Positions 41,901 through 49,242 of a stretch of 49,242 bases of DNA are shown here, in pieces; position 1 is the stretch's first letter, and the number at the start of each line of letters is the position of its first letter. Location of the stretch: positions 1 through 49,242 of the forward strand of contig PJAB01000061.1 of NCBI GenBank assembly GCA_002887195.1. The letters are read 5' to 3'. The notes below the pieces were generated by a model that was given only the letters and a program-made list of their open reading frames with translations, made no database searches and was not told the DNA's origin. The DNA comes from Chrysochromulina parva (lineage: Eukaryota > Haptophyta > Prymnesiales > Chrysochromulinaceae). The translations under genes were made by a program, and so were the position numbers.

Positions 41901-42646
41901 GACCTGAACCTGCACCGCAACCTGCACCGCAACCTGCACCGCAACCTGCGCCGGCGCCAACACCTGCGCTTGCGCCAACACCTGCGTCTCCGTCGCCATC
42001 GCCATCTGCTCCTGCACCGCCACCTGCGTCGGACCCGTCAGCGCCCTCGCCACCTACGCCCGAGCCGCCAGCTGCACCTGCACCTGCGCCACCATCTAAA
42101 CGAGCGTCAATCGAACCGTCATCAGACCATGTAGCACCTCAGGAGGGATCAGGAGGAAGTGCCACGGCATCGACTCAGGTTGCACGGGAGATGCATCGTG
42201 CTTTGGACCGTCTGGAGGCTGCTGGCGAGCGCCAGCAGCTCATGTACGGCCTCGAGTCTGCCCGCGCCCTGGGCAAGGAGATTGCCTGCGCTCTGGCCGA
42301 AAAGCTCGTGTCTGCGACCGTGCAGACGGCCACGCTCAAGGAACGGACTCGACGGCGGACGCGCACAGACCCCGCTGAGAAGGCTGCTCGACGCCCTGAC
42401 GCAGATGCAGACTCAGAAAGCGTGGGCGCATCACGTGCACCATGGGCGGCCGCTCTTCCAGCTTTTGCCGGCAGCGTGTCCTCGGCACCCACAGCATTTC
42501 GACGCCCGGCGGCGTTGGAGCTTCTCTCTGAGGGAGAATTACAGTGGGGCTCTTACGCGGTGGCTGGGTACTTGGAAGACAGCGACGGCGAGATTGCCGC
42601 CGCGCCTTCAGAGGGCGAAATGCCCGTTTCGGAGGGAGAGTTGTGA
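38012..42646 (+). CDS. Large low-complexity IQ-motif coiled-coil protein with SEGE motifs (1544 aa)
   Basis: One continuous exon. Sequence features in order: a Pro/Gln homopolymer region (38783-38910); two helical, coiled-coil-like segments (LASHISQAGQLKQHIDSTAR; LAAEVGQLLDSMRGALQLVQ); a Pro/Ala-rich region (40440-40790); a long Glu/Gln/Arg coiled coil from about 40935 (EKQRYERQLRAEFQEMEAQR) ending in an IQ-type calmodulin-binding motif (ASRIQAAARAKLQAR); more Pro/Ala-rich sequence; and a C-terminal acidic tail with three related motifs (LLSEGELQ, PSEGEMP, VSEGEL). No enzyme domain is visible. The layout resembles centrosome or cilium scaffold proteins, but I cannot assign an orthologue. ATG 38012 is first; MSTTSRS further on is an alternative. 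Confidence 0.7.
38783..38910 (+). repeat. CCG/CAG trinucleotide repeats (poly-Pro, poly-Gln)
   Basis: Alternating blocks of Pro and Gln codons in the IQ/coiled-coil gene. The longest Gln run has about 15 codons. Confidence 0.95.
41905..41955 (+). repeat. 12-bp tandem repeat coding (PQPA)n
   Basis: Four units of cctgcaccgcaa in the Pro/Ala-rich part of the IQ/coiled-coil gene. Confidence 0.9.
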
Positions 42647-43027
42647 GGCCATCGCCCGGGCGACGCGGAAAAAACGAGCACTCGCCCCGCCGTCTACACG
42701 GCGCACACCCGCCACAACGTCGATTATGCGTGGCACTGCTCCCGCGCCTTTGAGCGACTGCACCACCCTAGTTGATTCTCCGTTCATCAAGCGGACGTGG
42801 TGCGTTGGCTGCCGCGCGGGGTCGGTCCCGTGGGCGTCGGCGTGGCGCGTGTCGCTGTCGGCGAGAAAAGCGCACTCTTTGAAGCCAATCGTTCGAATTA
42901 TGTGGATACTTCTCTGAACGCAGTCACACCTTATGCATCACCTCTCAGCTCTCGCGCTTGAGGTTTGAGGACGCAGTCACAGCTCATAGTCGCACACCGC
43001 TCAGCTCATAGTCGCACACCGCTCGGC
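42647..43027. other. Intergenic, downstream of the IQ/coiled-coil gene
   Basis: About 380 bp without a supported gene. A short direct repeat (agctcatagtcgcacaccgctc) occurs twice at about 42980-43025. Confidence 0.4.
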
Positions 43028-43876
43028 TCACAGTCCGACACTCTCCTTCGCAGTCCGCAGTCCGGTATATGATTCAGATTTAATCGCCGAGATTTTAATT
43101 AGTTGATGACACTGACGAACCCTTGACGTAACCCGTCGCGCACTATGGCCCTGAATCATGAGTCTGACACTGGCAGACACACGTGACACTCCAGAGTGCG
43201 GGAACGTTACTGGTCCATATGCAAGCACGCGATTTCGTCCGAGGTGCGGCCGAGGTCGGTCGGGTTTGGGGGTCGTTTCGTCGGTCGAGGTTTCGTCACG
43301 AAGGGGGTGACGTTTTTTGGTTTCACACTGAAACGTCCACTGGTCGTTCATATCGACGAACCTCGACCTCGACTTATGAGCTCGACCTCGCCGTTTCGGA
43401 CCGACGCGCCGCGGTCGGGCCTCGGTTGTGGATTTTGTGGACGTTTCACACTGCAGTATGGCATCTTGCGCATATGGCGGTTGACGCGTCGTGTTGGGCA
43501 CTTCTAAAAAATGCGTTTTCCAGAATGGTGTAGGGTCATCACTCCCAGTCGGCTCGTAAAAACGTTCTGGGCGACGAAGTCGAGGGCCACCATAGGCGCC
43601 CAGATAATGACCCCTATCTCCACTGAGCGTCCAGCCATTTGCCCCTTGAGTGAGAGAGAGCTGTGGTGGTGTCTGTTCGGCTAAGACTCGGAGCATTTCT
43701 CTGACATAATCTCGCATCGTCAACATCTTCTTCACTAGATAACCAAACAAATACCCGGGACCTAGGAATGCATAAACGTTCCTGTCAGTCCAATTCCCAG
43801 GCATGTATATGTCCGGCCCGATGTCCGGCCCCTCGAATCGTCCCCACCGTTGTACACCCGTGGGACCTGACCGCAT
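43028..43876 (-). CDS. Doubtful open frame (282 codons)
   Basis: ATG 43876 opens a frame whose first about 130 residues look protein-like (DIYMPGNWTDRNVYAFLGP, GYLFGYLVKKMLTMRDYVRE, THFLEVPNTT) while the rest is Arg/Thr/Pro-rich and overlaps an inverted-repeat region. It starts 250 bp from the divergent WDCP-like gene. It may be a remnant or the first exon of an unrecognised gene, or chance. Confidence 0.25.
   Translation of the reverse strand: MRSGPTGVQRWGRFEGPDIGPDIYMPGNWTDRNVYAFLGPGYLFGYLVKKMLTMRDYVREMLRVLAEQTPPQLSLTQGANGWTLSGDRGHYLGAYGGPRLRRPERFYEPTGSDDPTPFWKTHFLEVPNTTRQPPYAQDAILQCETSTKSTTEARPRRVGPKRRGRAHKSRSRFVDMNDQWTFQCETKKRHPLRDETSTDETTPKPDRPRPHLGRNRVLAYGPVTFPHSGVSRVSASVRLMIQGHSARRVTSRVRQCHQLIKISAIKSESYTGLRTAKESVGL
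43245..43460. repeat. Inverted-repeat-rich segment
   Basis: Several complementary blocks are seen: gaaacgtccac near 43330 against gtggacgtttc near 43438; ggtcgaggtttcgtc near 43291 against gacgaacctcgacc near 43357; and a small hairpin cgtcac..gtgacg at about 43295-43313. Function unknown. Confidence 0.5.
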
Positions 43877-44126
43877 TCACGGCGTAGCAAGGAGCCCGGG
43901 GCGGCGCACCACGCCGCCGCAGCCCTCATGTTGATGTTGCTCCGGGTCCTCGGACTTCGACGAGACGATGATCCCCTTACCGTCGCCAAAAATAAATAAC
44001 CCTCCACAATACGGTCGCACTCCACATTCATCAAGCACACCGCACGCCGCGCTCGACCTACTTTACCGCTCCACTGTTGTTCAGATTTCGTTTGAAACCT
44101 CTGCGAAATCCGCAATCCCAGGATCG

Positions 44127-45818
44127 ATGGAGGTCGGGGTGGCCACTCTGAAAAGCGGCACGAACTATTTGTCGCAGGCGCTTCGCGAGCGTTCACAAGC
44201 GTGCACGCTGTTAGCGCTTCCCTCAGAATGTGGTGCAGCGATTGTACGACGCACGCAAACAGGCATCGCCGTTGAAGCATGCGTGGAAGCCCACACCAAA
44301 GAGGGTAAGGCAGCAGCGCCGATCCTCGCCGTGGCATGGTCGCCACCCGCCGCAGAACTGCTTGCGTTGGCATATGCGGACAATCAGGATGTACAAGTCT
44401 GGCGACTCTCATCAGCAGGCAACGGCTCAACGCTGGCATTGGCAGTGCCACTGCCCGGCGTTTGTCGACAGCTAAGCTGGCATCCCTACCGACGATTGCT
44501 GGCGGCTGCGGTGCCCGACCGCGTCTTGCTGATCGATCTCGGAGCCGGAGCAGCTGCAGCACCGACAGTGTACGAACTGCATCTGCCGGATCACGCGGCG
44601 GGTGCACTGGCAGCATGCGCTTGGAGCAGGGGAGGTGCAGTCCTTGCTGCGGCCTGCCAGCACGAGGTGGTGCTCTACCATTGGGCCATCGCCGGGGCTG
44701 GCTGGGATCGGTACTCGTTCGTGCGATATCCAGTTCCTCACCGGCTGCTTCGCGTTCTGCACCCTGTCGAAGTGTGGGACGGGGACGCCGCCGCCGACGA
44801 CGAAGACGAACGACTAGTCCATGGCTTGACGAACGCCTTTGTGCTAGGTCTTGGCATCCCTATCGCGGCATGGGAGGGCGCAGAGATGACAGCCGTCGGC
44901 GAGCCGCGCCTCCTGAATGTTGGTGAGAGCTCTACCATAATGGCAGCGGACGCCGCTGCGACCGCAGCGCCCGAGGTACTGGATTTGAGGGGACGCCTCG
45001 GTGGTGACCTGTCTGCAGCGCCTCGCAGCCTTCTCGACCTGAGCGACGAGCTAGAAGCGTTGCGCCCACGGCCCCCGGCGTCGCTGCGGCATACTATGGA
45101 GCAGGGCCCGGCGAACGGCAGTGGCGCGATTCTCATCTGTAGCGCTGATGCTAGCGGCATGCGGCAGTTGTGCGAGGCGCCCCTCGAGCTGCAGCAGCCC
45201 GACATGCTCGCGAGCACGCCCATCGGCACCACGGAGGCCCAAGGGCGACTGGCAGCGTGCTCATCGTCGAGCTCCCAGGTGTTTGTCTTCGCATGCTGCT
45301 TCGATGCAGCCACATCGAAGGTAGGGCTGGAGCCGCTCTGGGCTGTCGCCTTGATCGACGGCTACAGGGCGCGTGGCCTCGCCTTTAATGCGCAAGGCTC
45401 CTTATTCGCCCTCGGTGGCCATCGCCAACACAAGTCGGTGGTGTTCAGTTCAACGACGGCGCGCCAGCAGCTGCTGCTCTGCACGTTCGATGACCGCGCC
45501 CAAACACGTGGGCGATCGAACCCGGTCGCGCCGAATGACGTGCCGTCCGAGACGATAGTTCCGTCACAGCTGCTGCCACAGCCTGCTGGACCGCCTGCTG
45601 AAACTGCTGCTGGAGCTCCTGCTGCCGGCGACTTGCTCGCCGCGCTCCTGTCGCTTCGGGAGCACATCAACTCCCGGTTTGATCGCCTCGAGCGCGTGCT
45701 TGACGGGTTTGATGTGCGCCTGACTCGTATGGAGCACGGTCACGCACCAGCGACTCTGCCCAACGATGGGGAGGTGACCTGCGAGGTGCGACGCGCGCCC
45801 GGGGATAGACTCGCGTGA
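44127..45818 (+). CDS. WD-repeat and coiled-coil protein, WDCP-like
   Basis: A 563-residue protein. The N-terminus (MEVGVATLKSGTNYLSQAL) and next blades (AVAWSPPAAELLALAY, VQVWRL; CRQLSWHPYRRLLAAAVPDR; LAACAWSRGGAVLAAACQHE) follow the order of animal WDCP/C2orf44 (MELG.., LSWAPP.., VWQL, VWHP..). Later blades are weak: QVFVFACCF, then ARGLAFNAQGSLFALGGHRQ. The C-terminus is a coiled coil (LLSLREHINSRFDRLERVLD) after a Pro-rich linker, again as in WDCP. WDCP is a little-studied WD40/coiled-coil protein reported to bind the kinase HCK in animals. An Aladin-type nucleoporin was considered, but the start and C-terminal coil fit WDCP better. ATG 44127 places MEVG first; ATG 43968 would add 53 residues. 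Confidence 0.6.
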   Translation: MEVGVATLKSGTNYLSQALRERSQACTLLALPSECGAAIVRRTQTGIAVEACVEAHTKEGKAAAPILAVAWSPPAAELLALAYADNQDVQVWRLSSAGNGSTLALAVPLPGVCRQLSWHPYRRLLAAAVPDRVLLIDLGAGAAAAPTVYELHLPDHAAGALAACAWSRGGAVLAAACQHEVVLYHWAIAGAGWDRYSFVRYPVPHRLLRVLHPVEVWDGDAAADDEDERLVHGLTNAFVLGLGIPIAAWEGAEMTAVGEPRLLNVGESSTIMAADAAATAAPEVLDLRGRLGGDLSAAPRSLLDLSDELEALRPRPPASLRHTMEQGPANGSGAILICSADASGMRQLCEAPLELQQPDMLASTPIGTTEAQGRLAACSSSSSQVFVFACCFDAATSKVGLEPLWAVALIDGYRARGLAFNAQGSLFALGGHRQHKSVVFSSTTARQQLLLCTFDDRAQTRGRSNPVAPNDVPSETIVPSQLLPQPAGPPAETAAGAPAAGDLLAALLSLREHINSRFDRLERVLDGFDVRLTRMEHGHAPATLPNDGEVTCEVRRAPGDRLA

Positions 45819-46389
45819 AGAGGCCGTGCTACGAGGCCGGCTGCGGATTCCGCGGGCGGCGCCCGGCGCCCGGGCGAGCGGAGGAGCGACGGCGCACAAC
45901 GCACGGCAGCCACTGAGACCTGTGTCTTTTTGTCCTCATCGAAACGCGGAGCGCGGTCCCGGCCCGGCCGCCGTGCGCCGTGGCCCGTCCGCGGCGCGTG
46001 CCGGGACCGCCGTGGCGGCGTCTCACCTAAGGTGGCGTCGCGGTCGTAGGTGAGCGATCGGTAACCGGGTAAACTGACGACCGTTCTCTGTCGGTCGCGC
46101 GTGTTCTTTTAAACCGTGAACTCGCTGGACTCCTAATCATCGTAAAGACGTAACGCGGACCGTCGGGCCATCCGATCCGCGTTTTGACGACACGTAAGTC
46201 CGCCACGCCGCGTCAGCTCTCATCCGCAGCCACCCTGCCGCGAACGATGCTACGCTCCCACTGCATCGCGGACGCGTCAAACACCGTCTCGAGAAAGACG
46301 AAGCGCAAGTACTTCGGCCGCGAATACTTAACGTAGAAGCCCGGGAGCTCGTCTCTCCGCTCTCGTCACGACGGTCGATCCTCGATGAA
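45819..46389. other. Intergenic between convergent genes
   Basis: A 571-bp very GC-rich gap with the palindromic cggcgcccggcgcccgggcg near 45858. No gene supported. Confidence 0.4.
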
Positions 46390-46469
46390 TCAGGCTCTCC
46401 TTTCGGCCGCTGGATCAAATCCTATCGGGACTGGCTGCGGAAGCTGGGGCAGCTGCACTTGCAGTGACA

Positions 46470-46501
<32 letters not shown>

Positions 46502-47097
46502 TCCTGCTGTTGAATTGCGCACTGCTCGACGGCGGCGTGCCACCTATTCCTGTCGCTCTCTCCATCGGCAATGAAGACGTACGGTGGTCGCGAATCGACG
46601 ACTTCACGCGGCGACGGCGTCACTTGCAGTCGGTCGCGGCCGATTTTGAGTACCTCCGCTCCCACAAGCGGGACTTCGCCCTTGGGCCTCATCACGGTGA
46701 GCTTGAAAGGCTCCGCACGGTGAGCTCCTGCACGCCGTGGAGCTGATGAGACCACGTCGTTCAGCATCTGCAAGCCAAGATCCATCCCATTCACCTTTGT
46801 TACGATGTCACCGACGAGCACACCCTGGCCATCATGCTGCTCGTGCAGCACCAGATTCCATTTATTGAGCGAAACGCCAGTTGATCCATCGGGAAGCAGC
46901 CGAAGAAGGACCTGCCGCTCCTCATAGTACTCGAGGCGGCCGTCAACGACAATGCAGAATCTGCGGCTGGGGAAGGCGCGACTGAGCGTGTGTGCGCCCT
47001 CCTTGAAAAGCCATCCTCGCTTCAGAACGCCCGGCCTCGCCTGCGCCTCCGACACGGACGGAGCAGCCGGCATGGACTTGATGAATAGCGCAATCAT
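46390..47097 (-). CDS. PH domain protein with PDZ-like insert (235 aa)
   Basis: The first half of a PH domain lies at about residues 24-60 (VLKRGWLFKEG, RRFCIVVDGRLEYYEE) and the second half at about 147-193 (AEVLKIGRDRLQVT, PYVFIADGESDRNRWHAAVE, with the conserved PH Trp in NRWHAAV). Between them, about 66-140 reads like a PDZ domain (GVSLNKWNLVL, GVLVGDIVTKVNGMDLG, FKLTVMRPKG). This matches the arrangement in animal syntrophins, where a PH domain is split by PDZ. The C-terminus is a Pro run coded by a CCG repeat, then a Pro/Gln tail. It probably binds phosphoinositide membranes and a peptide partner. Start ATG 47097; ATG 47073 is an alternative. Confidence 0.75.
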
Positions 47098-47214
47098 ATG
47101 TGTGGTCGCCTCCTACGCTGCACAACATTCTTGATGGTCCACATCTGTGGAAAAGAAGGAATTCTCGGGTTGCGTATCGTCGGATTTTTTGGTACGCGGG
47201 ACAGAGTTCGCGTC
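47098..47214. promoter_or_regulatory. Divergent promoter region, PH/PDZ gene and LAMTOR2
   Basis: The two start codons are 117 bp apart. Transcription of both must begin within or overlap this segment, unless the LAMTOR2 frame, which stays open back to 47098, starts earlier. Confidence 0.45.
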
Positions 47215-47586
47215 ATGGCGGAAGGCGCGACTGTGCAATTGCTCTCGCCCAAGACGCTGCCACTCGTTCTAGGAGAGGCTCTCTCCCCCGGGATTCGGGT
47301 CGTTACTCTGATCAATCGTAGTGGGCTTCTCATCGCGTGCGCGGGCGAAGCGGCAGCATCAATCAGCGCGATTGTGTCCAGCTTGTGGCAGAGCCACGAG
47401 AAGTGCGACGGCCAGGGTGTGCTGGGGTGCTTGCTACTCGAGTGCGAGCAGGGGCGTCTCGCAGTCAAGGCTGTGGGATCATTCATTCTCGCGTGCTGCG
47501 GCGACACGACGGTGCCCTTTGGGCTTCTCAAGGCCAAAGTCATTGCACTGCACGACCATCTGCTGCCCTCACTTGCAAGTATGTGA
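47215..47586 (+). CDS. LAMTOR2: LAMTOR2 (p14/ROBLD3), Ragulator subunit
   Basis: A 123-residue Roadblock/LC7 protein of the usual LAMTOR2 length (human 125). It matches in order: LSPKTLPLVLGEAL; VVTLINRSGLLIACAG; ISAIVSSLWQSHEKCDGQG; LLECEQGRLAVKAVGSFILA; TVPFGLLKAKVIAL. LAMTOR2 pairs with LAMTOR3 in the pentameric Ragulator, which tethers Rag GTPases to the lysosome or vacuole so that TORC1 is activated by amino acids. TOR itself is at 25402-32145. ATG 47215 (MAEGATVQLL) gives the usual length; an earlier in-frame start would add about 39 unconserved residues. Intronless. Confidence 0.9.
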   Translation: MAEGATVQLLSPKTLPLVLGEALSPGIRVVTLINRSGLLIACAGEAAASISAIVSSLWQSHEKCDGQGVLGCLLLECEQGRLAVKAVGSFILACCGDTTVPFGLLKAKVIALHDHLLPSLASM

Positions 47587-48004
47587 CGGTAACGGACTCT
47601 CCTAGAACGCGAAATATCGTATGGTTGCGTGCGGCAACCTGCTGCCCGTAATTGTATGACAGCGGAATGAATAACTATCAAACTCCGGGCAGTGCGGTCG
47701 TACCTTCTTGATTGCTGCCCCTGTTGATCGGTGCGCGTATTCCGTATACCAGGCGCGGCGCGCGCGCGCTGTGACGAAGGGCGTGGCGAGGGTCTGCGCG
47801 CGCGCTAGGGCGGCGCGTCCGCAGCTGCACCACTATCCGCGCGCCAACGCGTGAACGACGGACCGTCCCCCAGCTTTAAGCATTAGGCCTAAGCCGCCAG
47901 CCTGCCCGCGGCGACCGCGGGTCGGCATCAACGCGCCTCGCGATATTTCGAGAGAAGTAATACAGTTTGTGTGGTCGGCCCACGTCGGTTACACCGCGGA
48001 GCTC
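47587..48004. other. Intergenic, LAMTOR2 to hydrolase 3' ends
   Basis: A 418-bp gap between convergent genes. A GC-rich stretch with gcgcgcgcgc near 47757-47800. No gene seen. Confidence 0.4.
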
Positions 48005-48916
48005 TCATGCCTCGCGTAACGACGACCATGGAGCGCGCGGCTTCGAGCATCTGGCACATTGCTGCCTCAACAGCCATCGGTATAGCTCAGCGTCTCTGAA
48101 CGCAAGTTCGTAAGAGCCGTGGCCAATCAGGTGCGCAAATTCTGCCATTGGTGGCCCAGGGGCGTGGTCGTAGCGTACATACTTGATCCGAGGTACGCGA
48201 GGCCCATTCTCGTCATCTGCACCTTGAGCCTCGTCTGTGCGGTAGCCTCCTCTGTGAAGCGCCGCAACCATTTGTTCGGCAGCATCGACCGGAATCACAG
48301 AATCGTCCACGGAATGGTAAATGAGCACGGGCATCTTTTGCCTGGACAGGCGACTGGCGATAGCAGCTGCCTCGTCGTCTCCCTGCGCATAGCCGCAAAC
48401 AACCACAAGTGCCGCAAAGAGACGTGCCTGTTGCGCAGCGAATATATACGCCCCGTGGCCACCCATCGACTGCCCGGCGAGATATAGCCTGCGTGGATCA
48501 CCGCCGGCAGACACGCACACCCATTCGTGCAACAGCGCAGTGACATCCTGCAGCACCGACGGCAGCCAAGAATTGTACCGCATGCAGTTCACGGGGCACT
48601 GTGGAATGACGACGATGAACGGAAACGTGGCGATGGCAGAGGCGTTGGAGATCAGCTGGAGTGGGAGCGACTGCGCGTTCGTGACATCGAAGCCGCCACT
48701 TTCACCGCGGCCATGTAGAAATGTTAAGACTGGATGAGTATGCGACGGATCCCAGTTAACAGGTAAGAAGAGCTCAAATCGAAGTGCAAGGTGGCTTAGC
48801 GCTGTCACCTTACCTCGAAGCGACAGTAGCTGCTGTGAACTGAGATTCGTGCAGGGTTCCGTTGCTACTGCGGTAGACGAACAGGTTGCGAAGATGAAGA
48901 CTTTGGACGCCCTCAT
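48005..48916 (-). CDS. Secreted alpha/beta hydrolase (esterase or peptidase-like, 303 aa)
   Basis: Residues 1-19 look like a signal peptide (MRASKVFIFATCSSTAVATE). The alpha/beta hydrolase fold shows the oxyanion strand PVLTFLHGRGESGG, the nucleophile elbow GQSMGGHGAYIFA (Ser at about residue 149), the acid in YHSVDDSVIPVDAAEQM and the His in GHGSYELAF. The form resembles the predicted-peptidase/phospholipase-carboxylesterase group (COG4099-like), also called polyhydroxybutyrate depolymerase-like. The substrate is unknown; an exported or vacuolar ester hydrolase is likely. Start ATG 48916 (an upstream TTG is not used). The tail after LYRWLLRQQ is short and basic. Confidence 0.82.
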   Translation of the reverse strand: MRASKVFIFATCSSTAVATEPCTNLSSQQLLSLRGKVTALSHLALRFELFLPVNWDPSHTHPVLTFLHGRGESGGFDVTNAQSLPLQLISNASAIATFPFIVVIPQCPVNCMRYNSWLPSVLQDVTALLHEWVCVSAGGDPRRLYLAGQSMGGHGAYIFAAQQARLFAALVVVCGYAQGDDEAAAIASRLSRQKMPVLIYHSVDDSVIPVDAAEQMVAALHRGGYRTDEAQGADDENGPRVPRIKYVRYDHAPGPPMAEFAHLIGHGSYELAFRDAELYRWLLRQQCARCSKPRAPWSSLREA

Positions 48917-49242
48917 GAGCGCCCTCTGTCGACGGACGGTCACCGCGACCGACAAACTTCACGCGATCGTCAACTCGCCCGTCCGCCGCGGCGCGGCCAT
49001 TCAAATCAAGTCAAGTCAAGGTTGACTGGAGTGGCTTGGCGCTGAACGCTGATGAGCCTTCCTTCTTTCTTGTGTTTGCAAGTTAGCAAGCAGGCCAAGG
49101 ACGTTCCGTCCGTTCTCCCATTAATAGACCGCACGCGCCGTGTCGGATTTAACAGCTGAAACTAGGAACAAATTTCCACGCTCTCTCGTCTCACGATGGT
49201 CCCCGCGACGGTTCCTGTTTCTTCTTTCCTGCGTGTCGTTTG
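48917..49242. other. Window end, hydrolase upstream region
   Basis: No gene is supported. A short (tcaag)n repeat lies at 49006-49020. Probably promoter sequence of the hydrolase gene. Confidence 0.4.

Noticed and set aside
43762..44616. 284-codon minus-strand frame
   Set aside because: It is antisense to the conserved WDCP-like gene and shows no protein-family signal.
44127..45818. First reading as the nucleoporin Aladin (AAAS)
   Set aside because: The WHP and ACQ blade strings fit, but the start, the next blades and the C-terminal coiled coil follow WDCP order better.

Overview
This is a GC-rich (roughly 60% or more), gene-dense stretch of a nuclear genome from a unicellular eukaryote. 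I see about 19 protein genes, no rRNA, no tRNA, no CRISPR array and no intact transposon. Almost every gene is one long exon. Only three introns could be supported, all short (63, 89 and 87 nt) with GT..AG ends. A plastid/cyanobacterial-type YlqF GTPase (4956-5981) and a eukaryotic starch/glycogen branching enzyme (11747-14029) point to a photosynthetic protist. The tandem AP2-like repeats at the left edge recall haptophyte genomes, but that is recollection and inference; the lineage is not resolved here.

Left part (1-20 kb): a truncated gene of tandem AP2-like repeats (2-931); a seven-blade RCC1 protein whose propeller is interrupted by a coiled coil (1194-3794); the organellar YlqF-type GTPase; a three-exon gene on the minus strand (6350-10701) encoding a multi-pass membrane protein with EF-hands, a duplicated unknown module and a C-terminal PARP-type ADP-ribosyltransferase domain; the branching enzyme; the repair factor CSA/ERCC8 (14429-15910); a C2H2 zinc-finger protein with a C-terminal membrane segment; CCDC93 of the endosomal CCC complex (17141-18946); and a WSCD-like sulfotransferase.

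Middle (20-38 kb): a 1617-residue chromatin protein with two CW zinc fingers, an ELM2-like region, a SANT domain, an AP2-like segment and four copies of an NQYT motif (20280-25133). Divergent from it is a complete TOR kinase (25402-32145), whose last two residues lie in a 10-nt final exon. Then follow TAF7, a small unknown Cys/His protein, ribosomal protein eL28, a 157-residue unknown, and an organelle-targeted SAP plus RNase HI protein.

Right part (38-49 kb): a 1544-residue low-complexity IQ/coiled-coil protein, a WDCP-like WD-repeat/coiled-coil protein, a protein whose PH domain appears split by a PDZ-like insert, the Ragulator subunit LAMTOR2 (47215-47586) and a secreted alpha/beta hydrolase.

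Several neighbours are divergently transcribed from gaps of about 120-475 bp, so shared promoters are likely common. TOR and LAMTOR2 act in one pathway (lysosomal/vacuolar nutrient sensing) and lie about 15 kb apart. The other genes show no operon-like functional grouping. The most unusual items are the membrane EF-hand/PARP protein, the CW-ELM2-SANT protein with the NQYT repeats, and the PH protein with the PDZ-like insert.
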